Shown here: positions 1-7,232 of the stretch, piece after piece | Layout of the letters: every line of letters starts with the position of its first letter | Position numbering within the stretch: position 1 is the stretch's first letter | Source: Heterotrichella gracilis | Lineage: Eukaryota; Sar; Xanthophyceae; Tribonematales; Xanthonemataceae | Assembly (NCBI GenBank): GCA_032358255.1 | Contig: JAULBX010028748.1 | Location: 1-26,897, forward strand | DNA: 26,897 nucleotides | Direction: 5' to 3' | Program-made: the position numbers and the translations under genes | Notes under the pieces: generated by a model | Database searches by the model: none | The model's input: only the letters and a program-made list of their open reading frames with translations | Told to the model about the DNA's origin: nothing

Positions 1-33
1 TAGATTGGTTAAAGTTGTAAATAAGTTATTCAT
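1..33 (-). CDS. Start of a possible leftward gene, cut by the window edge
   Basis: An ATG at 31-33 on the minus strand opens a frame of 11 codons that runs off the window. It lies 10 bases after the stop of the preceding gene (44-640), as expected for the next gene of the leftward operon. The purine stretch before it (GAAAGA) is a weak ribosome binding site. Too little is visible to name a product. Confidence 0.35.
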   Translation of the reverse strand, partial: MNNLFTTLTNL

Positions 34-43
34 TGTTTGTCTT

Positions 44-640
44 TCATTTTAAGTCGTTATGTAATGTTTTATAAAAACCCAATTCATAAAAATAATTAAA
101 AGATAATAATAATTCTTTGGGAGGGCATATTTTTGTATTGTCATCATTATGGAGTAAATGTAAAACAATATAATCTGCGGTAAAAACTACTAATTTAAAT
201 TGATGATATTGTAAGCAGGTTGATAATTTATATTGTATAAATCCGCCTCTTGGGTCTTTTTGGATTAATTTATCGAAATCATTGTGGATTTCAATCGGTA
301 GGCTATTTTTATTAAAATAATTTAAAATGACAGAAATGTCATTGTGGGGTGTTTGTATAATGAAATCGGATTGTTTGTCAGGCACATTTTTTAATCTATC
401 AACTTCTATTTTACAAAATTCGTAGTCATAATAAAAATATAAAAAATCATCATCTTTAGCAATTAATATTACGTTTTCTAATTTATTTTTACAATATTGT
501 TGGTTAACTAAATTATAAGCAGTTCTAAATACAGAATAATTTTTAGCCCAGTACCAATCATTATTTTTAATAATTTTTTTGTACCACGGTAGTTTTTTTA
601 TTTCAATAGTTTCCACTGTTTTATGTTCGTAAATTATCAT
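44..640 (-). CDS. Hypothetical protein, 198 aa
   Basis: I do not recognise this protein. It is rich in aromatic residues (Tyr, Phe, Trp), acidic and basic residues alternate, and there is no signal peptide or membrane segment. A short Asp-rich turn (KDDDF, about residue 62) and the ending HNDLK show no known catalytic motif. The ATG follows an AGGAA ribosome binding site that overlaps the stop of the upstream LemA-like gene, so the two are probably translated together. It is a distal gene of the leftward operon starting near 4014. An accessory or early host-takeover role would fit the position, but nothing in the sequence shows it. Confidence 0.75.
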   Translation of the reverse strand: MIIYEHKTVETIEIKKLPWYKKIIKNNDWYWAKNYSVFRTAYNLVNQQYCKNKLENVILIAKDDDFLYFYYDYEFCKIEVDRLKNVPDKQSDFIIQTPHNDISVILNYFNKNSLPIEIHNDFDKLIQKDPRGGFIQYKLSTCLQYHQFKLVVFTADYIVLHLLHNDDNTKICPPKELLLSFNYFYELGFYKTLHNDLK

Positions 641-649
641 TTTTATTTC

Positions 650-1207
650 CTATCTTAAGGTTATTACATCATCAGTTTTACTATCAAACTTATCTTGTGT
701 TCCTTTGTTAATGATAATATCATATTTGTTTAAATCAATTCTAGGGAATCCTGCTCTTTGTATATAACCCCCATAGAAGTAACTATTCAATTCTCTCTCA
801 TAAGACGCTTTAATTGATATTAACGCATCTTGAGACGCTTTAAATTCGTCTCTACCGCTTGATATAACATTTTGAACATTTAAATCTAGTTTTGTATCAG
901 GTTTAAGATTATTTTCTTTTAGAAATTGAAAAACCGCCTTTGAACCATCTTTACCATAACGACCCACCATAGTAGATTCAATTATGTCTTTTAGTCCTTT
1001 GTAATGTTCATCTCTCACTGAAAACATCTCTTTAATTTTTAATGTTGTACTTGAAAGAGAATTTCTGTTGTTGTCATATTGTGCTTTAATGTTAGCTTCA
1101 ACACCAACAGCATAATTATGAGCGGACACGCCAACAAAAAAATGTGTGCCTAATAGTCCTATTGCTGTTACACCTGCCACCAAAGTGGATAATTTTGCTA
1201 TACTCAT
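650..1207 (-). CDS. LemA-like protein with N-terminal membrane anchor, 185 aa
   Basis: Residues 5-28 form a hydrophobic segment (signal anchor), followed by a long helical region with the motifs AQYDNN, GRYGKDGSKAVFQF and a C-terminal PRIDLNKYDII. This layout (one N-terminal anchor and a helical-bundle ectodomain with a GRYG..GS.A core) is that of the LemA-related proteins seen in phage genomes; my assignment rests on motif memory, not on a search. LemA proteins have no established enzymatic role. The next upstream gene encodes a membrane protein with a TPM-like segment, and LemA/TPM pairs are common in bacterial genomes, which supports the call. A strong AAGGAG lies 7 bases before the ATG. 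Its place is probably the inner membrane with the domain on the outer face. Role in the phage unknown. Confidence 0.6.
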   Translation of the reverse strand: MSIAKLSTLVAGVTAIGLLGTHFFVGVSAHNYAVGVEANIKAQYDNNRNSLSSTTLKIKEMFSVRDEHYKGLKDIIESTMVGRYGKDGSKAVFQFLKENNLKPDTKLDLNVQNVISSGRDEFKASQDALISIKASYERELNSYFYGGYIQRAGFPRIDLNKYDIIINKGTQDKFDSKTDDVITLR

Positions 1208-1218
1208 GTATTTTCTCC

Positions 1219-2271
1219 TTAAATGTGGTTAAATGGTTCATTGTGATAAAAATAGTGGCATAATCCTATATTGAAAATAATCTGAAAAGCAATTATAAAA
1301 AATATAAGCCCATAACCAACATCTCTATCGTATTGTAAATAACTGAAATTCTCCATGTTTGTTTGTTGGAAGTATTTATCATTATTTTCCTTGATAATAT
1401 CTACTATTTCATGTGCATTGTCAAGGTTTATTTTTCCTAAGTTTAAAATTTGACTGTCTAATTTTGCATACAATAGAAAATTCTTCGACCAACCAAAACT
1501 TTTAACATACGATATGTCAATCTGATTTAATCCAATAACAATAATGGTATCATTTTCTCTGCCGTTATTCCATAAGCGTTTTATGTACTCAGAGAAGTTA
1601 CTGCCATAATTTGTTAATATAATAATGACATTATTTTTATTGTTTGAATTTGATATATAACTCCGTAGATTGTCATTTAAATTATTAACAATTTTACTGT
1701 CTATAGCTCCTGTGTCAAGAACAAGCTTAACATTATAATAATCTGTAATATTGGGGTATGGGGGTGTTTTGAATTTAGGGTCAATAGACGTAAATTTTGC
1801 TGTATTATATAAGGAATTTGATTCTTTTATATAATCCACATAAGATATAGTTTTTGACGTAAAATCACCGTTTTTTACGAGAGTGAATCTAGGTGGTTCG
1901 TCTGTACCTCTTCTATCAATCCTGTCAATGTCGAAATTACCTATTGTGCTATGAATAACCCAATCATAATCATTTGTATGCTCGTACCATGTATGGCAAG
2001 TTCTATGTTTTCCTACACCACTGCATCTGATATGGCTATGTTCACAACTTACAGATTCTTGTTCTTTCCCAGTAACGATACCATGAACTATTTTTTCATT
2101 ACATGTACTTTGATAAAAGAGTAGTAAGGAAATAAAGGAAGTTATTACCCCACTAGTTATAGATATTAATAGTTCTTTATTGCATATTTTATGTGGAAAA
2201 ACATAAGCCATAATCAAAGGGAATGATATTGAAATAAATCCCAAAAACATAATAACATATATGATTATCAT
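1219..2271 (-). CDS. Membrane protein with Cys/His-rich segment and TPM-like domain, 350 aa
   Basis: Two hydrophobic segments lie near the N-terminus (about residues 2-25 and 36-53) and one near the C-terminus (about 320-342), leaving a central region outside the membrane. Just after the second segment is a Cys/His cluster (CEHSHIRC, then C, and CHTWYEH, about residues 76-97) followed by DYDW; it could bind a metal or form disulfides. Around residues 213-270 a beta-alpha-beta run (VIIILTNYG, RLWNNGRENDTIIVIG, SFGW) resembles the TPM (YgcG/Psb32) fold. It sits directly upstream of the LemA-like gene, with an AAGG ribosome site before the ATG. LemA and TPM proteins often occur together, so the two probably act as one membrane unit. 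Reaction and target unknown; fold call is by pattern only. Confidence 0.55.
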   Translation of the reverse strand: MIIIYVIMFLGFISISFPLIMAYVFPHKICNKELLISITSGVITSFISLLLFYQSTCNEKIVHGIVTGKEQESVSCEHSHIRCSGVGKHRTCHTWYEHTNDYDWVIHSTIGNFDIDRIDRRGTDEPPRFTLVKNGDFTSKTISYVDYIKESNSLYNTAKFTSIDPKFKTPPYPNITDYYNVKLVLDTGAIDSKIVNNLNDNLRSYISNSNNKNNVIIILTNYGSNFSEYIKRLWNNGRENDTIIVIGLNQIDISYVKSFGWSKNFLLYAKLDSQILNLGKINLDNAHEIVDIIKENNDKYFQQTNMENFSYLQYDRDVGYGLIFFIIAFQIIFNIGLCHYFYHNEPFNHI

Positions 2272-2285
2272 AATTTAAACCTTCA

Positions 2286-2498
2286 TCATTCGATAAAATT
2301 AATATATTTAGATAATTGGAAGCTGTTTTTAGTGTCTTTCATCAAGGAACGCATAACTTGTTGTTTGGCTTCTAAAAAACAGGGATATATTCCATGTACA
2401 GTTTCTATCTTTTCCCTGTATTGTGTTTTATTGTAGTAATCTATTGTATCTTCGGTTTTTATTAAAACATAAAATGTCATAGGGGCAATTCGTTTCAT
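2286..2498 (-). CDS. Hypothetical small protein, 70 aa
   Basis: A small unrecognised protein with a beta-rich first half (MTFYVLIKTED) and the short motif HGIYPCFLEAKQQV leading into a helix, a pattern seen in many small phage proteins that adopt a compact alpha/beta fold. No catalytic motif is visible. The ATG begins 3 bases after the stop of the upstream gene, with only a weak GAAGAA upstream, so it is probably translated by coupling within the leftward operon. Confidence 0.65.
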   Translation of the reverse strand: MKRIAPMTFYVLIKTEDTIDYYNKTQYREKIETVHGIYPCFLEAKQQVMRSLMKDTKNSFQLSKYINFIE

Positions 2499-2500
2499 GG

Positions 2501-3352
2501 TTATTCTTCTAATATTCGGTTTAATTCTTTTTTTAACAATTCTACTTTATCGGATGATTTTTCTATATATTTTTGTAAAGCGTCTAATTCTTTGTTGATG
2601 GTATAAGATAAAATCGCATTTTTAACGTCTTTTGGTAAATTTTTAAATATTTTTTCTTGGACATCTTTACATCTAAAAATATGGATTACTCTATCAATTT
2701 TTCCTTCGTTAAACATATTTATTATTTCTAATGCGATAGATTTTTTACAATCTTCTTCTGTTTCAAAAAATTTTATTCTTGAATATCCCCCAGAATTATC
2801 GCTATAGTTATATAATACTACCTCAAATATGTTGCCGTCTTTTTTTACGATGGCTAATTGCTTTAAATGTGTTTCGTTAAGCATTTCTTCTATGTTATGT
2901 AGAAAAGACGAAATTTCTCCATTATAATCTGAGTATAGATTATAGTATTTATATTTGTGTTCTGATAATCCTATTGCTATATCACAATATTCTTTCATGT
3001 CAGGTAAGTTATTAGATAATTTAGTAAAATAATTATTTATGGCATTGCTGTATTTAATGTTGTTTTTTAACATACCTAGACTTTTTGTATGGTCAGCTAT
3101 TTTATTATTTATATGGTTTAATTCTTGTTCTTGTCTTTTAATACTATCTTTAAAATTTAATTCTACCTTAAATTTTTGTAGTTTTTCAAATGGTATTAGG
3201 TGTTCGACACTATCAAAACGAACGAAATACGCTTTCTTATTACCATTATAAGTAATAGGATTTATTTTCGCAAATCCTGTAATAGTTTCTGTGATAACGC
3301 ATTGTTCATTATTATACGTTACTATTTCACCTTTTAAAAACATTTTATCCAT
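2501..3352 (-). CDS. Hypothetical protein, SH3-like N-terminus plus coiled coil, 283 aa
   Basis: Residues 1-60 look like a small beta-barrel (KGEIVTYNNEQCVI, then YFVRFDSVEHLIPFEKL), the kind of SH3/KOW-like module that binds nucleic acid or protein. Residues 68-110 are a heptad-like charged helix, and the C-terminal 35 residues form a second coiled coil (KELDALQKYIEK onward). No enzymatic motif is seen. The start has AAGGA 9 bases upstream; a second ATG three codons later is possible. It belongs to the leftward operon. The role is unknown; a scaffolding or DNA-binding function would fit the layout but is inference. Confidence 0.7.
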   Translation of the reverse strand: MDKMFLKGEIVTYNNEQCVITETITGFAKINPITYNGNKKAYFVRFDSVEHLIPFEKLQKFKVELNFKDSIKRQEQELNHINNKIADHTKSLGMLKNNIKYSNAINNYFTKLSNNLPDMKEYCDIAIGLSEHKYKYYNLYSDYNGEISSFLHNIEEMLNETHLKQLAIVKKDGNIFEVVLYNYSDNSGGYSRIKFFETEEDCKKSIALEIINMFNEGKIDRVIHIFRCKDVQEKIFKNLPKDVKNAILSYTINKELDALQKYIEKSSDKVELLKKELNRILEE

Positions 3353-3398
3353 AATTTATTTTCCTTTGTGATTATATTTTTTATGTTTATTAGTTTGT

Positions 3399-3794
3399 TT
3401 AGAAACTTTCGAGAAAATCCATTATAGGCTGTCCATCAAAACTTTCTCTAATAAAAGATTTTGTTATTTTTTCCGCTAGTTGATATTCTTTGGTATCAAA
3501 CCTTAATAATGCCACATCAACCCTTTTATATATTTTTCCTTCTCTAAAGGTGTGAGTATTAATATATTGTGTTGTAGCCCAACCATTAGATGTACAAACA
3601 TTATTCTCAAAATCTACGGATTTCACCTTTATCTTAAAACTTTTTTTTACGTTATAAGGACATTTAAAATCTAAATATAAGACGATTTCATCTTGACAGA
3701 AAAATTCATCTGGAATGGCTTGTCTTATTAAGGTATAGCCATCTGTTAGTGGTAACTCTGCATATGATTGTGGATTTGTTAAAATATTTGTCAT
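3399..3794 (-). CDS. Hypothetical protein, 131 aa
   Basis: Unrecognised soluble protein. It appears beta-rich in the middle (IVLYLDFKC, SFKIKVKSVDF, KRVDVALLRF) with a helical C-terminus; no signal peptide, membrane span or known motif. An AAAGGA site stands 8 bases before the ATG, the same spacing used elsewhere in this operon. It is the second gene after the promoter at 4037-4065 and starts 1 base after the stop of the preceding gene. A short non-coding gap (3353-3398) follows it, with no clear terminator. Confidence 0.7.
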   Translation of the reverse strand: MTNILTNPQSYAELPLTDGYTLIRQAIPDEFFCQDEIVLYLDFKCPYNVKKSFKIKVKSVDFENNVCTSNGWATTQYINTHTFREGKIYKRVDVALLRFDTKEYQLAEKITKSFIRESFDGQPIMDFLESF

Positions 3795-3795
3795 G

Positions 3796-4014
3796 TTATT
3801 TTCCTTTATGATGTCTTATTTTGATTATTGTATAGTTGGGGTAAACTTTTTCAAAATCAGTCCAATTTTTATACCACGATAAAATTTTATCTTTACAAAA
3901 ATATACAGTCTTAATAGTAAATTCTTGTCCGTTTGATATGATTTTTATATCCCAAACTGAACCAAGTGGATAATCTTTAAAATCTTGCCAATCGTTGTTA
4001 TCTATTTCGTACAT
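3796..4014 (-). CDS. Hypothetical small protein, first gene of the leftward operon, 72 aa
   Basis: The frame stays open to a TTG at 4038, but that position falls inside the promoter's -10 element, so the start must be the ATG at 4012-4014, which has an AAAGGGG site 5 bases upstream. The product is small and probably beta-rich (SVWDIKII, EFTIKTVYF), with several Trp and Tyr and a basic end (IKIRHHKGK). I recognise no family. As the first gene of the operon it would be among the earliest and most strongly expressed products. Confidence 0.7.
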   Translation of the reverse strand: MYEIDNNDWQDFKDYPLGSVWDIKIISNGQEFTIKTVYFCKDKILSWYKNWTDFEKVYPNYTIIKIRHHKGK

Positions 4015-4036
4015 GAAAGCCCCTTTGCTAAAGATC

Positions 4037-4065
4037 AATATAACATAAAAAAATGTTTATGTAAA
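4037..4065 (-). promoter_or_regulatory. Sigma70-type promoter of the leftward operon, with palindromic spacer
   Basis: On the minus strand: -35 TTTACA (4060-4065), 17-base spacer, -10 TATATT (4037-4042), with TG one base before the -10 (extended -10). The spacer itself is an inverted repeat, ACATAAA (4056-4062) and TTTATGT (4043-4049) separated by 6 bases, spanning exactly from the end of the -35 to the -10. This could be an operator for a repressor. It reads into the small gene at 3796-4014. Confidence 0.7.
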
Positions 4066-4076
4066 GGGGATTTTTT

Positions 4077-4499
4077 TTATAAATCTTTTAAAATATTGCT
4101 TGCACAGACAGCATTAATTCTAAAGTTCAAAATTTTATTGTAATAATCATCTTTGAATAACGCATCAACAGACATTTGTTGTTTTAACTCATAATAGGCA
4201 AGGGAACTTTTGGATGAGCATAACTTTATGATTTCTTTTTTTATTGTATGCCCTAAACTTATATCGTTGTTTAACTCGTTTGATGAGCCTGTATAAGTTT
4301 GCCAATCAGTAAACACTGTGGTCTTTCTTTTATTCTTTTTACCCTTTAAAGGGGGACGTTTTATAACCTTATAAAATTCTTTCTTACCAATATATTTTTT
4401 ATCATTGGTAAGATTATGTATCTGATATACAAATCCTGTATAATCTCCTATATCAGATACTGTAAATATGGTATCCTTAAAATACCAAACATCAAGCAT
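4077..4499 (-). CDS. GIY-YIG family nuclease, 140 aa
   Basis: The motif pair GFVYQIHN and, nine residues later, KKYIGKK is the signature of the GIY-YIG catalytic core (GFVY in place of GIY). It is followed by a basic stretch (KGKKNKRK), SDW-like TDWQTYTGSS and ..YYELKQQMSVDALF..YYN, the pattern of a small stand-alone phage endonuclease family. It would cut DNA using the Tyr pair and a metal ion. The frame is open upstream, but the ATG at 4497-4499 overlaps the upstream stop by 8 bases and gives a protein starting just before the core, so I chose it. It could be a free-standing homing nuclease or a genome-processing enzyme; the sequence does not decide. Confidence 0.75.
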   Translation of the reverse strand: MLDVWYFKDTIFTVSDIGDYTGFVYQIHNLTNDKKYIGKKEFYKVIKRPPLKGKKNKRKTTVFTDWQTYTGSSNELNNDISLGHTIKKEIIKLCSSKSSLAYYELKQQMSVDALFKDDYYNKILNFRINAVCASNILKDL

Positions 4500-5100
4500 T
4501 GTAAACCAAAATACCCTTTTTAAACATTTCTGGGAGTTTTGAAAATTCCTCGTCAGTATATTGAAATAATCCCTTTTGTGATAATTTATCAAATAATATA
4601 GAATAACATAACAAATTAGTCTTTTGTGCGTTGGTTGGGTTTTCCGATAATTTCTTAAATTCCTCAGCGTTTATTTTAATAAACCCTGTCTCGTTTAAAG
4701 TGTGTAATATTAAATGAAATGCTCTATTTAAATCCTCGAACTTTGTGAAATATTGAATCGGACGAATTGAATATTTCGCTCTTGGTAGTGTCGGTTGCAC
4801 TACTACAGTTTCCTGCACGTCAATAATCGTTGGTAGCTCTTGAACTACCTCTCTGATTTCTTGAACTTCTTCTTTTGTATTAACCTTTTTAGGTCTTCCT
4901 TTAATCATATCTTTTCTTTCTACTTTTTTAATGTTTTTAAATAATTTATCTAAATCGACAAATTCCTTATATTCTTTATGTTTAAAATATTTATTCTTAT
5001 CAGGGGGTTTTTCATACCCTGAAAAATTATATTCTAAATATTTATAGTATTCTTTCTTATAATGAGCAGTATATTCACCTTTTTCATCAAATATCGCCAT
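4492..5100 (-). CDS. Hypothetical protein, 202 aa
   Basis: Unrecognised. The N-terminal half is highly charged and rich in Lys and Tyr (YKKEYYKYLEY, KKVERKD, KGRPKK), the middle is a Val/Gln/Pro-rich linker, and the C-terminal 90 residues look helical (FEDLNRAFHLILHTLNETG, INAEEFKKL, FDKLSQKGLF). The basic GRPKK is an AT-hook-like stretch, so DNA binding is possible but unproven. I chose the ATG at 5098-5100, which overlaps the upstream stop by 14 bases and has GGAG about 11 bases before it. It overlaps the GIY-YIG gene by 8 bases downstream, implying translational coupling. Confidence 0.65.
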   Translation of the reverse strand: MAIFDEKGEYTAHYKKEYYKYLEYNFSGYEKPPDKNKYFKHKEYKEFVDLDKLFKNIKKVERKDMIKGRPKKVNTKEEVQEIREVVQELPTIIDVQETVVVQPTLPRAKYSIRPIQYFTKFEDLNRAFHLILHTLNETGFIKINAEEFKKLSENPTNAQKTNLLCYSILFDKLSQKGLFQYTDEEFSKLPEMFKKGILVYNA

Positions 5101-5500
5101 AGCCTTTAATGTTCTCCAACACAGCCTGCAAATCATTAATATATTTATTAACTGATTCTTCCGTTAGTTGTTTGGCAATAACTATTTCTTCCTCAGTTAA
5201 TTCCACATCATAAGGCTCTAGGGTCATAATACCGTAAATAATAACGCCGTTTCTGTATCCATCTATCGGGTCAGGTTCTTCGTCAAAGTTAATACCCTTA
5301 ACAAATACTTCAATATTACGATCATTGTTTTTAAAGGTAAATACATATAACAAGTCTATAAAGTCTTGCTCGTACTCATGGTTTATTTGAGTACGGTATT
5401 TTAAATTATATGCGTTTATTTCAGAATCTTCTTCCAAAAATCGTATTCCTGCTTCATAAGGAATTGTTAGGATGGGTTCATCTGTGGGTTGTATGGTCAT
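5087..5500 (-). CDS. Hypothetical acidic protein, 137 aa
   Basis: A very acidic, soluble protein (many Glu and Asp; for example FLEEDSEIN, FDEEPDPIDG, DVELTEEEIV) with no recognised motif. A central beta-strand pattern (FIDLLYVFTFKNNDRNIEVFVKGI) is followed by a C-terminal helix. The ribosome site is weak (AAGAAAAG about 9 bases before ATG). It lies between uvsX and the next unknown gene, so it is probably transcribed from the uvsX promoter. Acidity suggests a DNA mimic or a protein partner, but that is speculation. Confidence 0.65.
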   Translation of the reverse strand: MTIQPTDEPILTIPYEAGIRFLEEDSEINAYNLKYRTQINHEYEQDFIDLLYVFTFKNNDRNIEVFVKGINFDEEPDPIDGYRNGVIIYGIMTLEPYDVELTEEEIVIAKQLTEESVNKYINDLQAVLENIKGYGDI

Positions 5501-5530
5501 TTTATATAGCTTTTCTTATTTAATTAGTTA

Positions 5531-6673
5531 TTATTGCTTTTGAGAAAATTCGTTTATAAGATCCCATGACGCTAAAGCCTTTTCATCAATAAGTTTCTTT
5601 TCTTTTAAGGAGATTTTATTCTTTACATCTTGAGAAAAGTTTGTCTGCTTAAATACAACACGCCAAAAATTAGGGTCATTTTCAACGTCAGACTTCTTAA
5701 AGTCCGTCTTTCCATTGATCGAAATAATCTCTCCATCATCTGTGATCAGAGAGTATTTTTGGGGAGAAACTTGTTTTAGATTGTTAGTCATGCGTTGTAA
5801 TAAATCGAAAAGCCCTGAAAAAGGTAGGATACCAGAATCGTAACTAACATCGAGGGGTAATGAAAAATCTTTTGATATACTTCTTGATTTTAAGGCTTTC
5901 ATTGTAAAGGTAGATCCGTATGATATTTTTGTTTCATCGTCTTTGTCTGCGGAAATATTTTTAGCTGACATTAATATTACACTGTCGGAGATTTTAACGA
6001 ACCCAGTGCCACCAGAAGGAATAGATTTTTGATATAGCCCACCAATCGACTGATATGAATGATTTACCGTTATTACTATAACATTGTGGTTGTTTATAAC
6101 AGTTAAAAGATGTCGTGCTACTTCATTTAATTTTTTAGCTCGAACAGCGGGTTGGGGACTTGCATCGTCCTCTATGACCCTGTTAATTTCTGTGGTTGTT
6201 CCAATTTGACCTATACCATCAATAACTATAATAAATGTTTTATCTTCATTGCCTTTGGCTTGAATAATATTTGCAGTATCATTCAAAATCAACCTACCTA
6301 ATTCGTCTGGGTCATAAAATTTTCTAGGCTTTACTATTTGATCTAAATTTATTTCAAATTTGTCATAATTTTCGTATGTTAATACCGATTCTGAATCATA
6401 TCCAATAAAAACAGCATTAGGGTTTTGTTTTAAAACGCTTGCAGCACAGGCTAAGGCTACAGAACTTTTGAATGAAGAAGCTTCGCCGACCAGCATATAT
6501 CCACGATTTGTCTGTAATCCCCCAAAGAAATCACCTGATAGCATAAAATTTAAGGCTGGATATGGGGTTGTATATGAAATTATTGTTTCATTAAAATCGT
6601 CTTTATTGCATCCGATTTTAAAATCATATTCTCTTTTTAAATTTTTTAAATAGTTACTTGGTTTTACTGCCAC
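5531..6673 (-). CDS. uvsX: UvsX/RecA-family recombinase, 380 aa
   Basis: The protein forms ATP-dependent filaments on single-stranded DNA and carries out strand exchange in recombination-dependent replication. Visible: Walker A GEASSFKSS (about residues 63-71; T4-type SFKS), FIGYDSES (catalytic Glu/Asp strand), Walker B IIVIDGIGQI (about 150), VITVNHSYQS with the RecA-type switch, and SGGTGFVKISDSVI. Length matches T4 UvsX (about 390). The frame is open up to a TTG at 6730, but that TTG is part of the promoter's -35 box and transcription would start after it; the GTG at 6671-6673 is the most plausible start, although its ribosome site (AAGAAAGA) is modest. It is divergent from the gp47/gp46 genes and likely works with gp59 and gp32 encoded here. 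Confidence 0.88.
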   Translation of the reverse strand: MAVKPSNYLKNLKREYDFKIGCNKDDFNETIISYTTPYPALNFMLSGDFFGGLQTNRGYMLVGEASSFKSSVALACAASVLKQNPNAVFIGYDSESVLTYENYDKFEINLDQIVKPRKFYDPDELGRLILNDTANIIQAKGNEDKTFIIVIDGIGQIGTTTEINRVIEDDASPQPAVRAKKLNEVARHLLTVINNHNVIVITVNHSYQSIGGLYQKSIPSGGTGFVKISDSVILMSAKNISADKDDETKISYGSTFTMKALKSRSISKDFSLPLDVSYDSGILPFSGLFDLLQRMTNNLKQVSPQKYSLITDDGEIISINGKTDFKKSDVENDPNFWRVVFKQTNFSQDVKNKISLKEKKLIDEKALASWDLINEFSQKQ

Positions 6674-6701
6674 TATATTATCTTTCTTGTTTATAAGAAA
6701 T

Positions 6702-6730
6702 ATTATACTATAGAGGTGTGTAAATGTCAA
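6702..6730 (-). promoter_or_regulatory. Consensus sigma70 promoter of uvsX
   Basis: Minus strand: TTGACA (6725-6730), exactly 17 bases, TATAAT (6702-6707), a perfect match to the RpoD consensus. Start of RNA is expected near 6695, about 20 bases before the GTG start of uvsX. The position rules out the longer uvsX frame. Confidence 0.85.
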
Positions 6731-6770
6731 ATTTTTTTAAAGACGCAAGTCTTTGATGTTGTTGACATTT
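6722..6770. repeat. Inverted repeat with nested GCAA-loop hairpin in the uvsX upstream region
   Basis: AAATGTCAA (6722-6730) is matched by TTGACATTT (6762-6770), a perfect 9-bp inverted repeat that puts a second TTGACA on the plus strand. Nested inside is AAAGAC-GCAA-GTCTTT (6739-6754), a 6-bp stem with a GCAA tetraloop. No -10 box stands at the right distance for the plus-strand TTGACA. It may be an operator near the uvsX promoter or an upstream structure. Confidence 0.5.
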
Positions 6771-6787
6771 AAAATTATTTTTATTTT

Positions 6788-6892
6788 CCTAATTATTATA
6801 TAAATAAAGCCTGTCACGGTTCGGAAAAACCCACAGGCACTAACGCCACAAGGAGGCATCAGGTATGATAATTAGCAACGCTAATTCATGTG
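6788..6892 (+). repeat. Left inverted arm: AT-rich tail, hairpin, conserved leader with ribosome site and start codon
   Basis: From outside inwards: AT-rich tail; stem GCCTGT/ACAGGC (6809-6814/6833-6838) with inner stem GGTT/AACC; conserved GGCACTAACGCC (6836-6847); AAGGAGG; CATCAGGT; ATG at 6865; and hairpin AATTAGC-AAC-GCTAATT right after the start codon. Inverted copy at 7233-7334. Confidence 0.7.
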
Positions 6893-7158
6893 AAAATAAT
6901 ATCACAAAAAATAAAGAAAATCAACAAAATTTATGTTATATTTATAGACATATTCGTTTAGATAAAAACGAAGTGTTTTATATAGGAAAAGGTACTAACA
7001 CCACAGGTAATATTGACAGAACCGCCCGAAAGGGCGAACTGTATGAGTGTACTGCTTGTGAGATGGTGATTGATGCTGATACAAATGCGGCAATTAACAT
7101 TTTGCAACGAGGAACGTATAGTTCCTCGACAGCAAAGCAAATTGCGTGCATTTCCTAG
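6865..7158 (+). pseudogene. Chimeric remnant: GIY-YIG N-terminus joined to TnpB C-terminus, 97 aa
   Basis: After an arm-encoded start (MIISNANSC) the protein reads CYIYRHIRLDKNEVFYIGKG, the opening of a GIY-YIG nuclease domain. After about 15 residues it switches to YECTACEMVIDADTNAAINI, the second half of the TnpB zinc ribbon with the RuvC-type Asp and the D..AAINI motif of the extreme TnpB C-terminus. The rest of both domains is missing, so neither nuclease can be active. An AAGGAGG stands 9 bases before the ATG, so the fusion could still be translated. A DNA hairpin at 7108-7128 lies in the TnpB part. The joint was probably made by deletion or by insertion of one mobile gene into another. 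The minus strand of the same segment also starts MIISNANSC because the arms are identical. Confidence 0.65.
7108..7128 (+). repeat. 8-bp hairpin in the TnpB 3' part
   Basis: CGAGGAAC (7108-7115) and GTTCCTCG (7121-7128) pair perfectly around a GTATA loop. Hairpins near the right end of IS200/IS605-type elements are recognised by TnpA and can also form part of the guide-RNA scaffold encoded at the tnpB 3' end. Either role would be ancestral here, since the element is broken. Confidence 0.5.
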
Positions 7159-7232
7159 AAATTCACACAAATTTGTAACTATGTAGCCTAAATTATTTTG
7201 TTGATTTTTTGATGGTTCTATGTTATCATTAA

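Noticed and set aside
6815-6835. GGTTCGGAAAAACC looks like a tRNA T-arm
   Set aside because: No acceptor, D or anticodon arm can be drawn around it, and the loop does not match the T-loop consensus. It is the inner stem of the element's end hairpin.
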